DNA of 34,757 bases from assembly GCA_003427395.1 (NCBI GenBank), contig BFEA01000137.1, forward strand, positions 358,845 to 393,601, in the 5' to 3' direction. The notes beneath the pieces are model-generated. The model worked only from the letters and a program-made list of their open reading frames with translations. It did not search any database and had not been told where the DNA came from. The DNA comes from Chara braunii. Taxonomy: Eukaryota; Streptophyta; Charophyceae; Charales; Characeae. A program made the position numbers and the translations under genes. This document shows, piece after piece, positions 1 through 9,871 of this stretch. How positions within the stretch are numbered: the first letter of the stretch is position 1; each line of letters opens with the position of its first letter.

Positions 1-145
1 GGCGGCGGGAACTGACGACGGGCACCTCGGCGACGACGGCTAGCGGCGGCGGGAACTCACGACCGGCAGCTCTCGTCGACGTCCACGACGGGCATCTCTC
101 GACAACGGCTACGGGCGGCGGGAAGTGACGACGGGCAGCGACGGC
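1..145. repeat. GC-rich degenerate minisatellite
   Basis: The motif GGCGGCGGGAA(C/G)T(G/C)ACGAC occurs three times, near positions 1, 46 and 115. Each copy is followed by variants of GGGCA(C/T)CTC and CGACGACGGCTA. Spacing is irregular, at about 45 and 69 bases. The array is cut by the window edge, so its true extent is unknown. Open frames across it are low-complexity Arg/Gly/Pro strings and are not treated as genes. Confidence 0.7.
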
Positions 146-926
146 GGACACTGGCGGACCTTCGACGAACTCGGTGTTCGAATTCGAAGGCCACCCCTGC
201 GGCCATGCGAGGCGCGACGAAATCTTTCGCGCGGGGGGGCAGGAAGGCTCCCAAGACCGCCAACAAATCGTAACAGGCCAACCCCCCCCCCTGTGCAAAA
301 ATGCGCTGGGCCCGCCCGGCTTCCAACCGGGGGACCCAACCGGCCGGGCCGCCCGGGACCCCTGCCGGGCGGCCCGGAGTTTAGCACAGGTTTGGACTAT
401 CATCGTTTCATTGTTTCCTGGATGTGATCTACTCGGCTTTTCTTTATGACTGGTTGTGAGGATTGAGTGGAGTGAATTGCACTTTCAGTGTACCCTGTCA
501 TATCGCATGGTCAAGTCTTCCGCCGTGTTCATCTCTCCCTGTGCGGTGTGATACTCCTATCCTCTCCCCTTCCTTCTGTGTATGTATGGGCATACCTGGA
601 AGTCTATGTGAGTGAGCGTTGGTCTTCAGACAACGGACAACCAGAATCATAACCGTAGTATGTGGGCTGGCTGGTACAGTGTGGGGTAGGTGGGTGACAA
701 CGCATGGGCAGTACAAACCAGGCTGTACAAAACCACAAGAAAAACAACACTACCACAAAAAAAAAGAGCCATACCCATCAACTGTTGACAAGTAGACCAG
801 AGCTCGAAGCCTGAGAACAGAAGTAACAAAACCACTCAGAGATTTTCTTTCTCTCGGGGCCTTGTTGAAAAAAACAAACATGGCTCAGTTGGTACACCCA
901 CAAACGGTTTGGAATGCAGAGCTGAG
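146..926. other. Non-coding flank upstream of element A
   Basis: Positions 146-400 are very GC-rich, with a C-run near 283-291 and nested CCGG/GGCC palindromes around 320-380. The open frames there are Pro/Arg/Gly-rich on both strands, as expected from composition alone. Positions 401-926 are of mixed composition with an A-run near 760. I see no coding, RNA or transposon signature there. The last five bases before the LTR, CTGAG at 922-926, would be the target duplication of element A, but the matching copy cannot be tested because the far LTR is truncated. Confidence 0.5.
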
Positions 927-1640
927 TGCGAGGATCTGAGTCCTCGGCAGGCCTAAGGGGCCTTTGTTGCAGATGTGCCCGCCCTAAGTGAAGGCGGGCC
1001 TAACAAATCACGAGAGGCCCTCGGCTGTCAATTTCGTATTTGGGGTCCAGGCAGTTGTGATGCGCCAGTTGGTTGAGGGAAACACAGGCCGAGCAGCAAA
1101 GACATTCCACGGCCTCCAGGCCTTTCCGGGAAATGCAGGCCCTGGTCGAGAATCGCAGCCTCATACACAGACAGTTGGGAGGCCCAACCGTACGGAGGCC
1201 CAGCAGCAGCATCAGAGGCACAGCCTCCTGGGGCCTACCGGGGAGGCTGGCTCTTTCCATATAGGAAAGAGCTCGCTGCCTGGGGATTCATTCAGCACTT
1301 GCATGCTGGCGGCAGGTTGCTGGAGCGGACACTCGTGGGCTGCTGCTGGCGCTGAAAGGCAAGGCGCTAGCACGTGCGGTCGTGTCTGAGTCAGAGCGCT
1401 GCTGAGGGAAGCGCCATAGCCCAGCTTTCATAGCTGGCTGGGGCTTGGTCTACAATGAGGCGCAGAGGTGGTCTTCGCGTGTACAGAGGGAAGACGTGGG
1501 TGTATGTCAGGGGAGAGAGAGAAGGATGATGATGATGATGTGAGGGCACATACCTGGTATTGGCGATGGTCTGCATGGGCGACATCTTCAAGTACTTCGT
1601 AGGCTGCTGACATCAACAGTTGCATTGTCAATTAGTAGGC
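927..1640 (+). repeat. 5' LTR of gypsy element A (3' edge approximate)
   Basis: The block starts TGCGAGGATCTGAG. Positions 927-1230 align without gaps to 30080-30383, with about 14 differences in 304 bases counted by eye. The second copy directly follows a polypurine tract and an integrase tail, which identifies this sequence as an LTR start. The U3-like part is rich in GGCCT/AGGCC and holds a 7-bp-stem hairpin at 977-999. A near-palindrome CTCTTTCC/GGAAAGAG around ATATA lies at 1251-1271, about where a TATA element is expected. The right edge and the primer-binding site were not located, so 1640 is a guess. Confidence 0.7.
1525..1540. repeat. (GAT)n microsatellite
   Basis: Five GAT units in a row plus one base lie inside the presumed LTR or leader of element A. 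Confidence 0.85.
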
Positions 1641-2607
1641 AGACAGTAGCTGTGTAGGAAGTAGGCTGGGCGCCGAGCGCCAAGTAGGGAGAAAGTGAGG
1701 AAGTGAGTTCTGTCTTGAGAGTCCTCTCAATGTGAGGTGTCGCAAGCGCTCAACCTTGAGAGTCGACATTCTTCCTTGGCAGCAAGCTGGTGGGAGACGG
1801 GTGAAGCCTCTGAAGGCCCTGGACGAAGCACTCGGGGCACGGTCACCATGCCAACCCGCTGGGACTACTACACGCGTGCTTTGCCGCAAGTCCTTGGTTC
1901 TGATGCTGCGCAATAGAGGTCATGCAGGGCATGCCAGCCCTTCGAACAGACGCTTACCAGACCGTCTCTAAATATTTATGGCGGGTTCCGGTGTTGAACT
2001 CTGGCTGGGATCGTCGTCCTGTCTGCGACGTTAAATAATTCCTGAGGACCTTGGGGGCTGTCCTTAAACTGCCTCTTGATCAGCCAGATCAAACCGGATG
2101 TAAGGCTCGTTGCATGCGAGGGTAAACAATGTGCTGGCAGGTTCAGCATAGACTTGGGGCACAGGGGTGGGCCGGATTGCACACGTTCAGACACGCCGCT
2201 CAACCAGATGCTCAGGGCGTTGACGCAATGTGGCCAATCAAGAAGGATACAGGGAGAGGGGGGATTCCGGTAACTATTCGCAGAGTTATTAATTAGGAAA
2301 TATTCCATCCAGCATGCATCTCAATAGGTGACACTGTTTTATTTTTTATTATTTAGTTGTTACAGACTTGATTGACAACTAACAGACAACTGCAGATAGT
2401 TATATTCGTTGTTGCATGCATTCTATTACAGAGTAATCCAAAAATAGAATTACTATTACCTGTAGGACCTAACATTGATTGCTGGTTACCACTTGATTAC
2501 TTCTCTCTAGGCTGACCGGATTTAGTTGATTGTTCATACTCGGTTGTGTGTCATGCTGAGGTAGGATTTAGTGTGGATTGTAGTTTAGATCTCACACAAT
2601 GTAGCTA
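1641..2607 (+). other. Leader region of element A
   Basis: This is the stretch between the presumed 5' LTR and the first gag codons. No sustained frame is found. Positions 2330-2480 are AT-rich. It contains a short antisense gag-like block at 2011-2085, listed separately. A primer-binding site should lie here if the LTR ends near 1640, but I could not identify one with confidence. Confidence 0.45.
2011..2085 (-). pseudogene. Antisense gag fragment
   Basis: Read on the - strand this gives the peptide PQELFNVADRTT, preceded by a degenerate lysine/aspartate-rich segment. The same peptide is encoded on the + strand at about 22045-22090, in the gag of element C, and the nucleotides match in reverse complement. 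Both copies are short. Inside element A the block runs against the direction of the surrounding gag and pol. It could be a captured gag piece or the remnant of another element in the leader. Confidence 0.55.
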
Positions 2608-4404
2608 ATGAGTGATGCAGGCGGTAGTGAGGAGGAGGAACGAGTAGTGGAACCTCTTAGAGTGACTTGTAGAACTGCACTCAGTCAACCGATTACCTTC
2701 TTGGAGTTAGGCCAGGGAGAGGAAAGGAGGCTGCGAAGGGAAGCCAGGGAAAGGAAGACATTAGAGAGGGCTAGGACAACGGCAACGAGTGTTGAACGGA
2801 CACTTGCAACAGCAAGACTAGCGGACGCTAGAGTCCAAGTTAAGGTAGCGATGGCTACCTCCTCTTAAGTGTCACAGGCCTTGTCCTAGGCCTCTTCGTC
2901 AGGTGTCAGTTAGGGTGTCTCTCAGAGTTCAGTTAGTCAATCTGTTAGCTTGCAAGTCAGCCAACAGATTCCACTCACACCTGAGCATTATGAAATCCTC
3001 CAAGCGGAAGAACTGCATGATCAACTACAATAGCAATTGAGAGATGCAGCAGAGAGAAGGCAGAGGGTTATCACGAGAAAAGCTAGACTAAGAGCTAGGA
3101 GGAAGGAGTTAAGGAATTTAGAGGCACTAGACGAGTTGACACTTGTTCCTGCGATGCAAGCGCTGTGTCGCTCACTCTTATGTGTGGCAGAAACGCAGGT
3201 TGTCCAGCAGGAAGAGCTGGCCGAACTAGTGGAAGGCCAAAAACGAATTCTGGCTGCACTGCAGGCTCCTCGTCCTATGATGAGACAACCTCAGTATGTT
3301 GTGGCTCCCCCTTCGGTTGCGGGTCCTTCAGTGACGCCGTCGCCAGTAGGGCCTTCTTTCTCTCCTATGTTTGGCACGCGTCTCAACAAGTAGTCAACCA
3401 ATAGTCAGTGGTCAGGTTCTTATCTCTTCTCTCGTACCATCGAGGACAGTGGCAGCTAAAGTGCCATTGTCTGGACAACCGCAGGTTAGCATGCAGCAAC
3501 CTGTCTCAGTGGCTATGCAGCCATTGCAACAATCACCTCGGCAAATCTAGCCTATGCAGTGGATGCCCAAGATTCCCTTGCTGAGTCCTAAGCCCTTCTC
3601 TGGCGACAAGAAGAAGGAAGAGGACTTGGACACCCGGGTAAGGACTGTGACTACTTATGTGAGGCACAAACTCACCAGGCCAGAGCAGTAAGTTATAGTT
3701 GCTGCCTCCTTTTTAGAGGGATCGGCGGCACGATGGTTAAATGGCTTAGTGCAGCAGCAGGGCTATGGTCAGAACTTCGATGCCTGGGCTCAGGCCCAAA
3801 CATTGGAAGAATTCGTACGGACTGTGTACAACAGGTGGCGTGATCCTCAAGGGGCTCAAAAGGCCACTGACGCGATCAACAATCTCTGTGCCAAAAGGTA
3901 CAGGACTGTACGCGAGGTCAACGACGCCGTAGAACATCTGATCATGGTACCTGGTGTGCGCTACGACTAGCAGGTACTCCTCACAGACTATTTGAGATGT
4001 CTGCCCACATATTTCAAGAATAAGTTGGTGGACGAGGCCTGCGTTGACCAACATAACTTCGTCTCATTCAGCAAGAAAGCTTTAGATATAGAGGCAAAGC
4101 TTGGGTCCGCTCATCAGAGTTAGGGAGATGGTAGGAAGAAGAAACTCCCCCAAGACTGGGAGAAGAAAGTTCAACTCATGTTCGTCAACCATGATGGTCA
4201 GGCGACTGAGATTGACGACTTCCCAGACTATGGGGAAGAGACAGAGCAGGATGGGGCCGGTGAGACTTCGGATGGGGGGGTTGTGGCTTCTATCAAAGAG
4301 AAAGCTAGGGGGACCGGGAAGCAGAAGGTAGGCCGGTCCAAGGGTTAGGGCGACCAAGGAACACTCGGATGAATAAAACTTGGTTTAAACTACGAGGTGT
4401 GGAG
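2608..4404 (+). pseudogene. gag: gag of gypsy element A, decayed
   Basis: Gag would form the virus-like particle of the retrotransposon. The first segment (2608-2868) is charged and coiled-coil-like, rich in Glu, Arg and Ala. After in-frame stops the same frame resumes at 3037-3393 with another Arg/Glu helix and a Pro/Ser linker. A frameshift then leads to a capsid-like region at about 3570-4125, with an AARWLNGL core and an EFVRTVYNRW stretch as in Retrotrans_gag proteins. Stops interrupt it near 3691 and 3968. The final nucleocapsid part, with C-x2-C and one further C, lies within the palindrome starting at 4405, where the expected zinc-ligand His is Arg. Gag upstream of protease is the normal Ty3/gypsy order. 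The gene is not functional as read. Confidence 0.75.
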
Positions 4405-4662
4405 AGACCGAGTTGCTAGGGGCACGTGCATGAATTGTGGCAACTATGGCCGCACGTCTAGAACTTGCCGAGGCAAGAAGGTCACAACGAGGGTAGCCGC
4501 TCCAACGGTAGTGGGCTTATGTTCGAANCNNNGCNNNGNTTCGAACATAAGCCCACTACCGTTGGAGCGGCTACCCTCGTTGTGACCTTCTTGCCTCGGC
4601 AAGTTCTAGACGTGCGGCCATAGTTGCCACAATTCATGCACGTGCCCCTAGCAACTCGGTCT
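4405..4662. repeat. 258-bp perfect palindrome with N-containing centre
   Basis: Arm 4405-4527 is the exact reverse complement of arm 4540-4662, 123 bases each. The 12-base centre at 4528-4539 contains Ns, and its N/letter pattern is itself self-complementary. The left arm encodes the gag zinc-knuckle region of element A. The right arm is the same sequence backwards, just before the protease. A perfect palindrome with a symmetric ambiguous centre inside a decayed element suggests an assembly or library artefact more than a biological repeat. Confidence 0.9.
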
Positions 4663-4675
4663 TACTCGTGCTGAA

Positions 4676-5326
4676 GTGGTAACGTTGCCTTCCCCAGTTC
4701 TGGCGTTGGCCAAGGCTAGTGACCCACCCATCGCCCCGCAGACACATTCTGACCCAGCGATGCTCTGTTCGAGAGATGTGTCTGAGTCCCTAGAAGAGCT
4801 ACAGACTGAGTGGTCCTACAGACTGAGATGTTCCAAAGGCTCTTGGGCGATGATTAGTAAAGGTCCTAGGGGTGAACATTTAGTGGTAGAGGTTGATGTA
4901 GGTGGCCGCAAAGTGGGTGCCTCCGCAAACATAGGCTCTACACGGAACTTCATCAGTCGTGCTTGTGTGAATAGGTTGCGCTTAGGGGACCAAGTGCAGC
5001 GGCTTAGCAGATCTGTAGCATCTACGCTAGCCAACAAGCATCGCATGGTTGTCCAGGACTATGTCAAGGACGTAGTCTGCACCTTCTCCTATGGAGGAGG
5101 GGAAGTGAGACATAAAATCTCATTCCTTGTCAGCGACGAACTGCCATTTGACATGTTGCTAGGTATGTACTACCTCGAGGTCTCTCAACCTCAGTTCAAT
5201 TGGGATAGGAAGGTGTTGATACACAAGCTGCCAAATGGTAGAACCGTTAGACTGCAAAAGTTCAAAGCTAGCAGTCTAGTAGAAAACTACGGTTGCATGT
5301 GTACCTCCTCTTTCTATAACTACTAA
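4676..5326 (+). pseudogene. pol: Aspartic protease region of element A pol
   Basis: This would be the retropepsin that processes Gag-Pol. The strand pair around VEVDVGGRKVGAS leads to the active-site loop, which reads NIGST where family members have D-S/T-G. The matching loop in element C reads DSGTT. The second half keeps the usual ELPFDMLLGMYYL segment, equivalent to DIVLGMDWL-type motifs. The catalytic Asp is therefore lost and the enzyme is dead. The frame runs 4676-5326, ends in TAA, and continues in phase into the RT region, so gag and pol are separated here by the palindrome and by stops. Confidence 0.8.
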
Positions 5327-5347
5327 AAGCAGAATCGCGAGGAGGGC

Positions 5348-6320
5348 ATGTATCTAGTCTTTGTCTTTGAGAAAGAGGAGGCCGTAAAATCACCCCCAGA
5401 GATAGAATCAGTCGTCGCTAAGTATTCCGACCTTTTTGAGGAGCCTACAGGCGTGGTGGAAAGGGAGGTAGTCGATGCAGTAAAGGTTGTCCCAGGTAGT
5501 AAGGTGCCTAGAGGACGAATCTATAGGATGTCTCCTGCGGAGTTGGATGAGCTCCGCCCCCAGCTCAAGGAGCTCACAAAGAAGGGATGGATTCGCCCTA
5601 GTACCTCCCCTTACGGTGCGCCAGTCTTATTTGTTTGCACTAAGGATGTGTATTGACTATAGGGGCCTCAATGCCATCACACCAAAGAACGCAGAGCCCC
5701 TACCCCGCATCGACGACCTATTCGATAGAGTGCAGGGATGCCGGTACTTTACTAAGATAGACCTAAAGTCCGGATACCATCAAATTGCCATTAGACCTGA
5801 GGACCAGCACAAAATTGCTTTCCAGACGAGGTACGGTTTGTACGAGTTTATGGTGATGCCCTTTGGCCTATGTAATGCACCTGGAACTTTCAAGCACGCA
5901 ATGAATAGGATTTTTCATGAATAATTGGACAAGTTTATCGTCATGTACCTCGACGATATTCTTATCTTTAGTAGGACTGTAGAGGAGCACACTGAGCACT
6001 TGAAAATAGTGCTAGGTCTCCTAAGGCAGCACCAGTACAAGGTAAACTTGGAGAAATGCGAGTTCGGTCGCACCAAGATCTTGTACTTGGGTCATGAAAT
6101 CTTTGCGGATGGGTTGAGGCTGGATGATGCTAAGGTAGCCAGCATATGTGACTGGCCCAGACCTCAGACTGTTACAGAAGTCGGATCGTTTTTGGGCATG
6201 ATGGGCTACTATCGTCCGTTTGTTAAAAACTATAGTACTATAGATTCCCCATTAACAGATCTAACTCGCCTTGACACCCCTTGGGAGTGGGCAAAAGAGT
6301 GTGAGCCTTCAAAAAATTGA
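5348..6320 (+). pseudogene. pol: Reverse transcriptase of gypsy element A
   Basis: This RNA-dependent DNA polymerase would copy the element. Motifs in order are LFEEPTGVV, the [16 protein letters not shown] block, [37 protein letters not shown] and the catalytic YLDD (codons at 5946-5957). The connection segment LGHEIFADGL and the SFLGMMGYYRPF block follow. A frameshift lies near 5645 and a TAA stop at 5922, and another frameshift sits near 6315 at the RNase H junction. The catalytic aspartates are intact but the reading frame is not. It is close in sequence to the RT of element C, so the two families are related. Confidence 0.9.
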
Positions 6321-6920
6321 AGTATGCCTTGACACACTACGAAGTCCTTAAACTACCTGATCCTGAGCAACCATTTGTAGTGACCACTGACGCCAACCAA
6401 TATGGCATAGGCGCGGTCCTTGCGCAAAAGGAGGGCAATAAGTTAAGGTCAATCGAGTTTATGAGTAAAAAGATGCCATCTCAGAAGCTGGCCAGATCCA
6501 CTTATGAGCGTGAGCTCTATGCCCTGTACCGAGCATTGGTCCATTGAAGACATTATCTCCTTAGCAGATTCTTCTATGTAAGATCTGACCATGAGACCTT
6601 GCGCTGGATCAAGACACAACCTGTACTCTCAAATGCCTTGAAACGGTGGATACAAGTGATAAACATGTATGACTATCAACTTGATCCAATCAAGGGAGAG
6701 TATAACAAAGTGGCTGATGCACTATTGCGTAGGGCAGATTATCTGGGTGCGCTAGTGACTGAATTTGGCATATCTAAAGAGGTAACTCGATCATTGGTGG
6801 AAGCCTATCAGGAAGATACTGTTATGTCTGAGATCATTCACCAACTGGAGGCTAAGGAAAACGGTACCTCTGATGAGTTTGTGCTTGTCAATGGCTTGCT
6901 GTTTCTTGAGAAGCCTGGGA
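6317..6920 (+). pseudogene. pol: RNase H of gypsy element A
   Basis: The enzyme would degrade the RNA strand of RNA-DNA hybrids. The segment begins with VLKLPDPEQPFVVTTDANQYG, whose first catalytic Asp is present. STYERELYAL supplies the Glu and RSDHETLRW the next Asp. ADALLRRADYLG marks the end of the domain, with ALLR where functional copies read ALSR. A TGA at 6545-6547 replaces an expected Trp codon. Another frameshift near 6925 separates this part from the integrase. Confidence 0.85.
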
Positions 6921-7794
6921 ATAAAAGACTGTGTTTTAAATAGAGAGTCTTTGCGTAGTTTATTTTTAGGGGAATGTCATGATGCAACTGGACATTTTGG
7001 TTACAAAAAGACATCAGCTAACCTAGTGCAGAGATTCTGGTGGCCATCTATGATGTAGGATGCGAAGAAGTATGTGGAAACCTGCCAGGTTCGCCAGCGG
7101 GACAAACCTAGGACTCAGGCTCCGCTTGGGTTTATCAAGCCCTTGTACATTCTTGAAGGTCCTGGTCAGAGTGTGTCCATGGACTTCATGGATACTCTTG
7201 TGACCAGCAGGTCTGGGAAAAGACACATCTTCGTTATAGTTGACCACTTCTCCAAGTATGCAAGACTAATAGCTATGCCAAAGACCGCTAAAACTGACTA
7301 CGTCATCAAGTTGTTTATGGATACTGGGAACGGGACTTTGGCTTACATGAGTCCATCATCAATGACAAGGATGTTCGCTTCACAAGCGAACTGTGACAAA
7401 ACACAGCCCAACAGATGGGTACCAGACTGCAGATGGCATCAGGTAATCACCCTGAATCAAACGGACAGGCGGAACATATGAACCGAGTAGTGGAACACCT
7501 ATTAAGGCATTATATCAAGCCAAGTCAGGATGACTGGGCCGAGAAGTTGCCTCTCGTCGCCAGCCTGGACAACAACGTTGTGCATAACACTACTGGCATG
7601 ACCCCCAACCAATTGCATCTTGGTTGGAAGCCAAGATCCGCCTTGGATTTTCTACTGCCGGAAAGCCAGTCAACTGCAACACCTAGCAACATAGAGTTTG
7701 CTGTCAATTACGAACAGATGCTGCAGCAGGCCGTTGAACACATTAGGAAATCTTAGGATGCTATGATTGCATCTGAGAACAAACACAAACGGCC
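6921..7794 (+). pseudogene. pol: Integrase of element A, interrupted at 7795
   Basis: Integrase would insert the DNA copy into the genome. The N-terminal zinc domain shows ECHDATGHFG (two His) but the distal Cys pair reads CQVRQ, so one zinc ligand is lost. The core shows SMDFMDTL with the first catalytic Asp and NGQAEHMNRVVEHL with the Glu. The middle Asp region around 7320-7380 is frameshifted. A TAG lies at 7056 and another at 7754. Homology stops at about 7794, where the T-run of the LINE begins. The missing C-terminal part of this family reappears at 29529. Confidence 0.85.
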
Positions 7795-7810
7795 TTTTTT
7801 TTTTTTTTTT
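7795..7810 (-). other. Poly(A) tail of the LINE (T16 on + strand)
   Basis: Sixteen T residues sit exactly where element A integrase homology stops. On the - strand this is an A-tail at the 3' end of the LINE, as produced by target-primed reverse transcription. It marks the insertion point. Confidence 0.85.
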
Positions 7811-8558
7811 AACAGGTCCTTATGGTCGTGGCTCCATTTCCATTTTGGGGACCATCAGTCCGATTCCTATTCCACCGACAAGTCAAAGGGAATAATGCAA
7901 CATGAACACACCCACACGCTTCCTTCCGTACGGCTGAAGGAACCCTGATCAGCATTGATTGCTCCATTTATATGGGGGATTGGCTGTCAGCTTGCCCTGC
8001 TAGGTCCTTCCCTCTTAGGCCCCCTATAGGGACCTGTCAGCTACAACGAAAGGATCAAGAAAGGCCCTTAGCCAACTACGAGCACTCCCACACCTTAGCA
8101 TCCCTGTAACCTCTATCCAGTAGCTTGAACCATGTTTACAATGGTTCCACTAACTTGAGCCACCACCAGCTGGCCAAAACCCTTAAACCCTAAACCCTTG
8201 AGTCGCTACCAGCTAGATAAAACCCTTTAATCCTAGCCCCTCCCCTATTCCTTCTAATGGTACACCTTCTTTGTTGCCCTTTCATTGAGACAACCTGCAG
8301 ACTGTGGTCCATGGTCACTTATGTCTTCTCACTTTCAGATTCATAACGTCTATAATAACCTGTTTTCCCAGTCCCGTGTGTTCCGACCTGTACCAGGATA
8401 TGTGGTAGATCTGTACTCTTTCTCGCTTGCCCTTTCTCCATGATTATCCATGTAGCCTTAGGCCCTTCTGATTGCATGCCCGGTCTGAACCAGTCCTTGC
8501 AGCGTCTGCAACTGTCCTCTTGACTCTCTTCCCTGGTAGCTGGTAACCCTTTCTCGCT
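7811..8558 (-). other. LINE 3' untranslated region
   Basis: This lies between the zf-RVT stop codon and the poly(A) tail and has no sustained frame on either strand. It contains a telo-box-like stretch at 8176-8197. Nothing else was recognised. Confidence 0.6.
8176..8197. promoter_or_regulatory. Telo-box-like motif (two CCCTAAA-type units)
   Basis: The sequence contains CCTTAAACCCTAAACCC, one exact plant telomeric unit flanked by near-units. Such short motifs occur in plant promoters and as interstitial telomere scars. Here it lies in the LINE 3' UTR, so function is doubtful. Confidence 0.5.
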
Positions 8559-9134
8559 TCAACTCAACTGCTTATCCACCGCAGGCACCATCTGGGCTCT
8601 CCGGGCTGTCTCTAAATTGTGCCGGTCTTTCCAAACTACTCGGTCATTCCATAGCTCAGCCACCTTACCGTTCACCAACCACAACCTGGTGAACTTCCTC
8701 CTAACCTTCTTCTGCAGATCCTCGTCCTCAGGCATCGACTGCTTTAACCTCCGCCATCTGCAAAGAATTTCAGCTTGTAGTATGGTTTTCGTCTCCGCCC
8801 ATACCTTCTCTCTTGGGTTGGAAAGTCCTTCGATGGTTCCGTAGCATCTCTCTTTCCAAATGATCCATAACGTCACTTTCCTGATCAGGCCGAACCACAA
8901 CCTTTCTGTCTTTTGGAGCTGGTCAGGAATGTTAGTCCAGAGGAGAAGTTGGATGGGATGCTCGGGGAAAGGGGCATGGAAAAGGGAGTCCCAAAGGGCT
9001 GAGGCCCGTGCCCAGTAATCCGTCGCCTCACTACATTGGATTAGGCAGTGTACTACATCTTCCTGAGCCCCTTCCGTACAGACTGTGCATAGGTTCGAAC
9101 TGGTGGGATCGTTTTTGTGGCGTCTTATGTGCAA
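8559..9134 (-). pseudogene. LINE ORF2 C-terminus, zf-RVT zinc-binding domain
   Basis: The segment encodes 191 codons. Near its start it has CTVCTEGAQEDVVHCLIQC, matching the C-x2-C...H-C-x3-C layout of the reverse-transcriptase zinc-binding domain found at the end of plant LINE ORF2 proteins. The following ATDYWARASALWDSLF and LLLWTNIPDQL stretches are typical of the same domain. LTLWIIWKERCYGTIEG-like text continues the family pattern. It is separated from the RT by about 740 bases of decayed sequence. The start is not a true start, as this is the tail of a longer protein. The ORF ends in TGA/TAA near 8559. Confidence 0.85.
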
Positions 9135-9871
9135 TCATTGATTCACAGGCAATGCCGTGTATGTGATAAGCCACTGAAGGCTTTTGATTTTGATTGGCCT
9201 GATAGTCTTAACTTTCTTCTACGAAATCTGTGTAACTTTGTCAGCTTCCTGGCCTATTAGTTTCTGCCACATATTCTTGATTATAGGATCCGGGTTTTTA
9301 GTTTTAGCTAGAAGTTTATAGCCAAATTTAACTGTGTAGTAGTATATAGCGACCTTAGACTTGATATTCCTATCTTTGTTCGGTGTCCAGGCCCATTCTG
9401 CGGCGTCGAATTCCAGGTTTCATATTGCCGTGTCTGGTATTGAGATTAACTTAGGCCATGAACCTAACACTCTTACTTTTCTAAGTAGAAAGAAATCTAT
9501 AACTACCGATTCCATATCTTTACTAAGTATTGATGGCATGCCTTGCTTGGATGGGGAGATCGGAAAGGAGGAAAAGACGGCTTTGGTGGTCGATCTCGGT
9601 TGCATGTGTGAGAATTGGAGGGCTCGTGAGGGAGGGGACTCTTGCACCTTAACTCCCCACTCTCCGAACTTCTAGGACAACGCTTCATTCAAAATATCTT
9701 TCCATTCTTGTGGGATGCGGTCAATAATGTATTGGAGGTTGGGCCCTCGTCTGTGGCAACCCTTCAGGCGTGTGCTCAAATCTTGTTCGGTTGCCCACTC
9801 TTTCCTTTCTTCGCTCCGTAGGTGACTTACTGCCCATACCCCGTTTTTGACCCACGATAGCTATCTGTGGT
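9135..9871 (-). pseudogene. Decayed linker of LINE ORF2
   Basis: This lies between the RT thumb/connection part and zf-RVT. Short - strand frames show LINE-like pieces, such as NMWQKLIGQEADK near 9250 and KSLQWLITYTALPVNQ close to 9150-9180, broken by many stops. No independent gene is supported. The + strand frames here have no family resemblance. Confidence 0.6.

Noticed and set aside
1-145. Possible CRISPR-like array
   Set aside because: Spacing is irregular, repeats are degenerate and the window is eukaryotic.
57-449. Four overlapping Pro/Arg/Gly-rich frames at the left edge
   Set aside because: Open frames are expected by chance in such GC-rich repeats, and no domain is visible.
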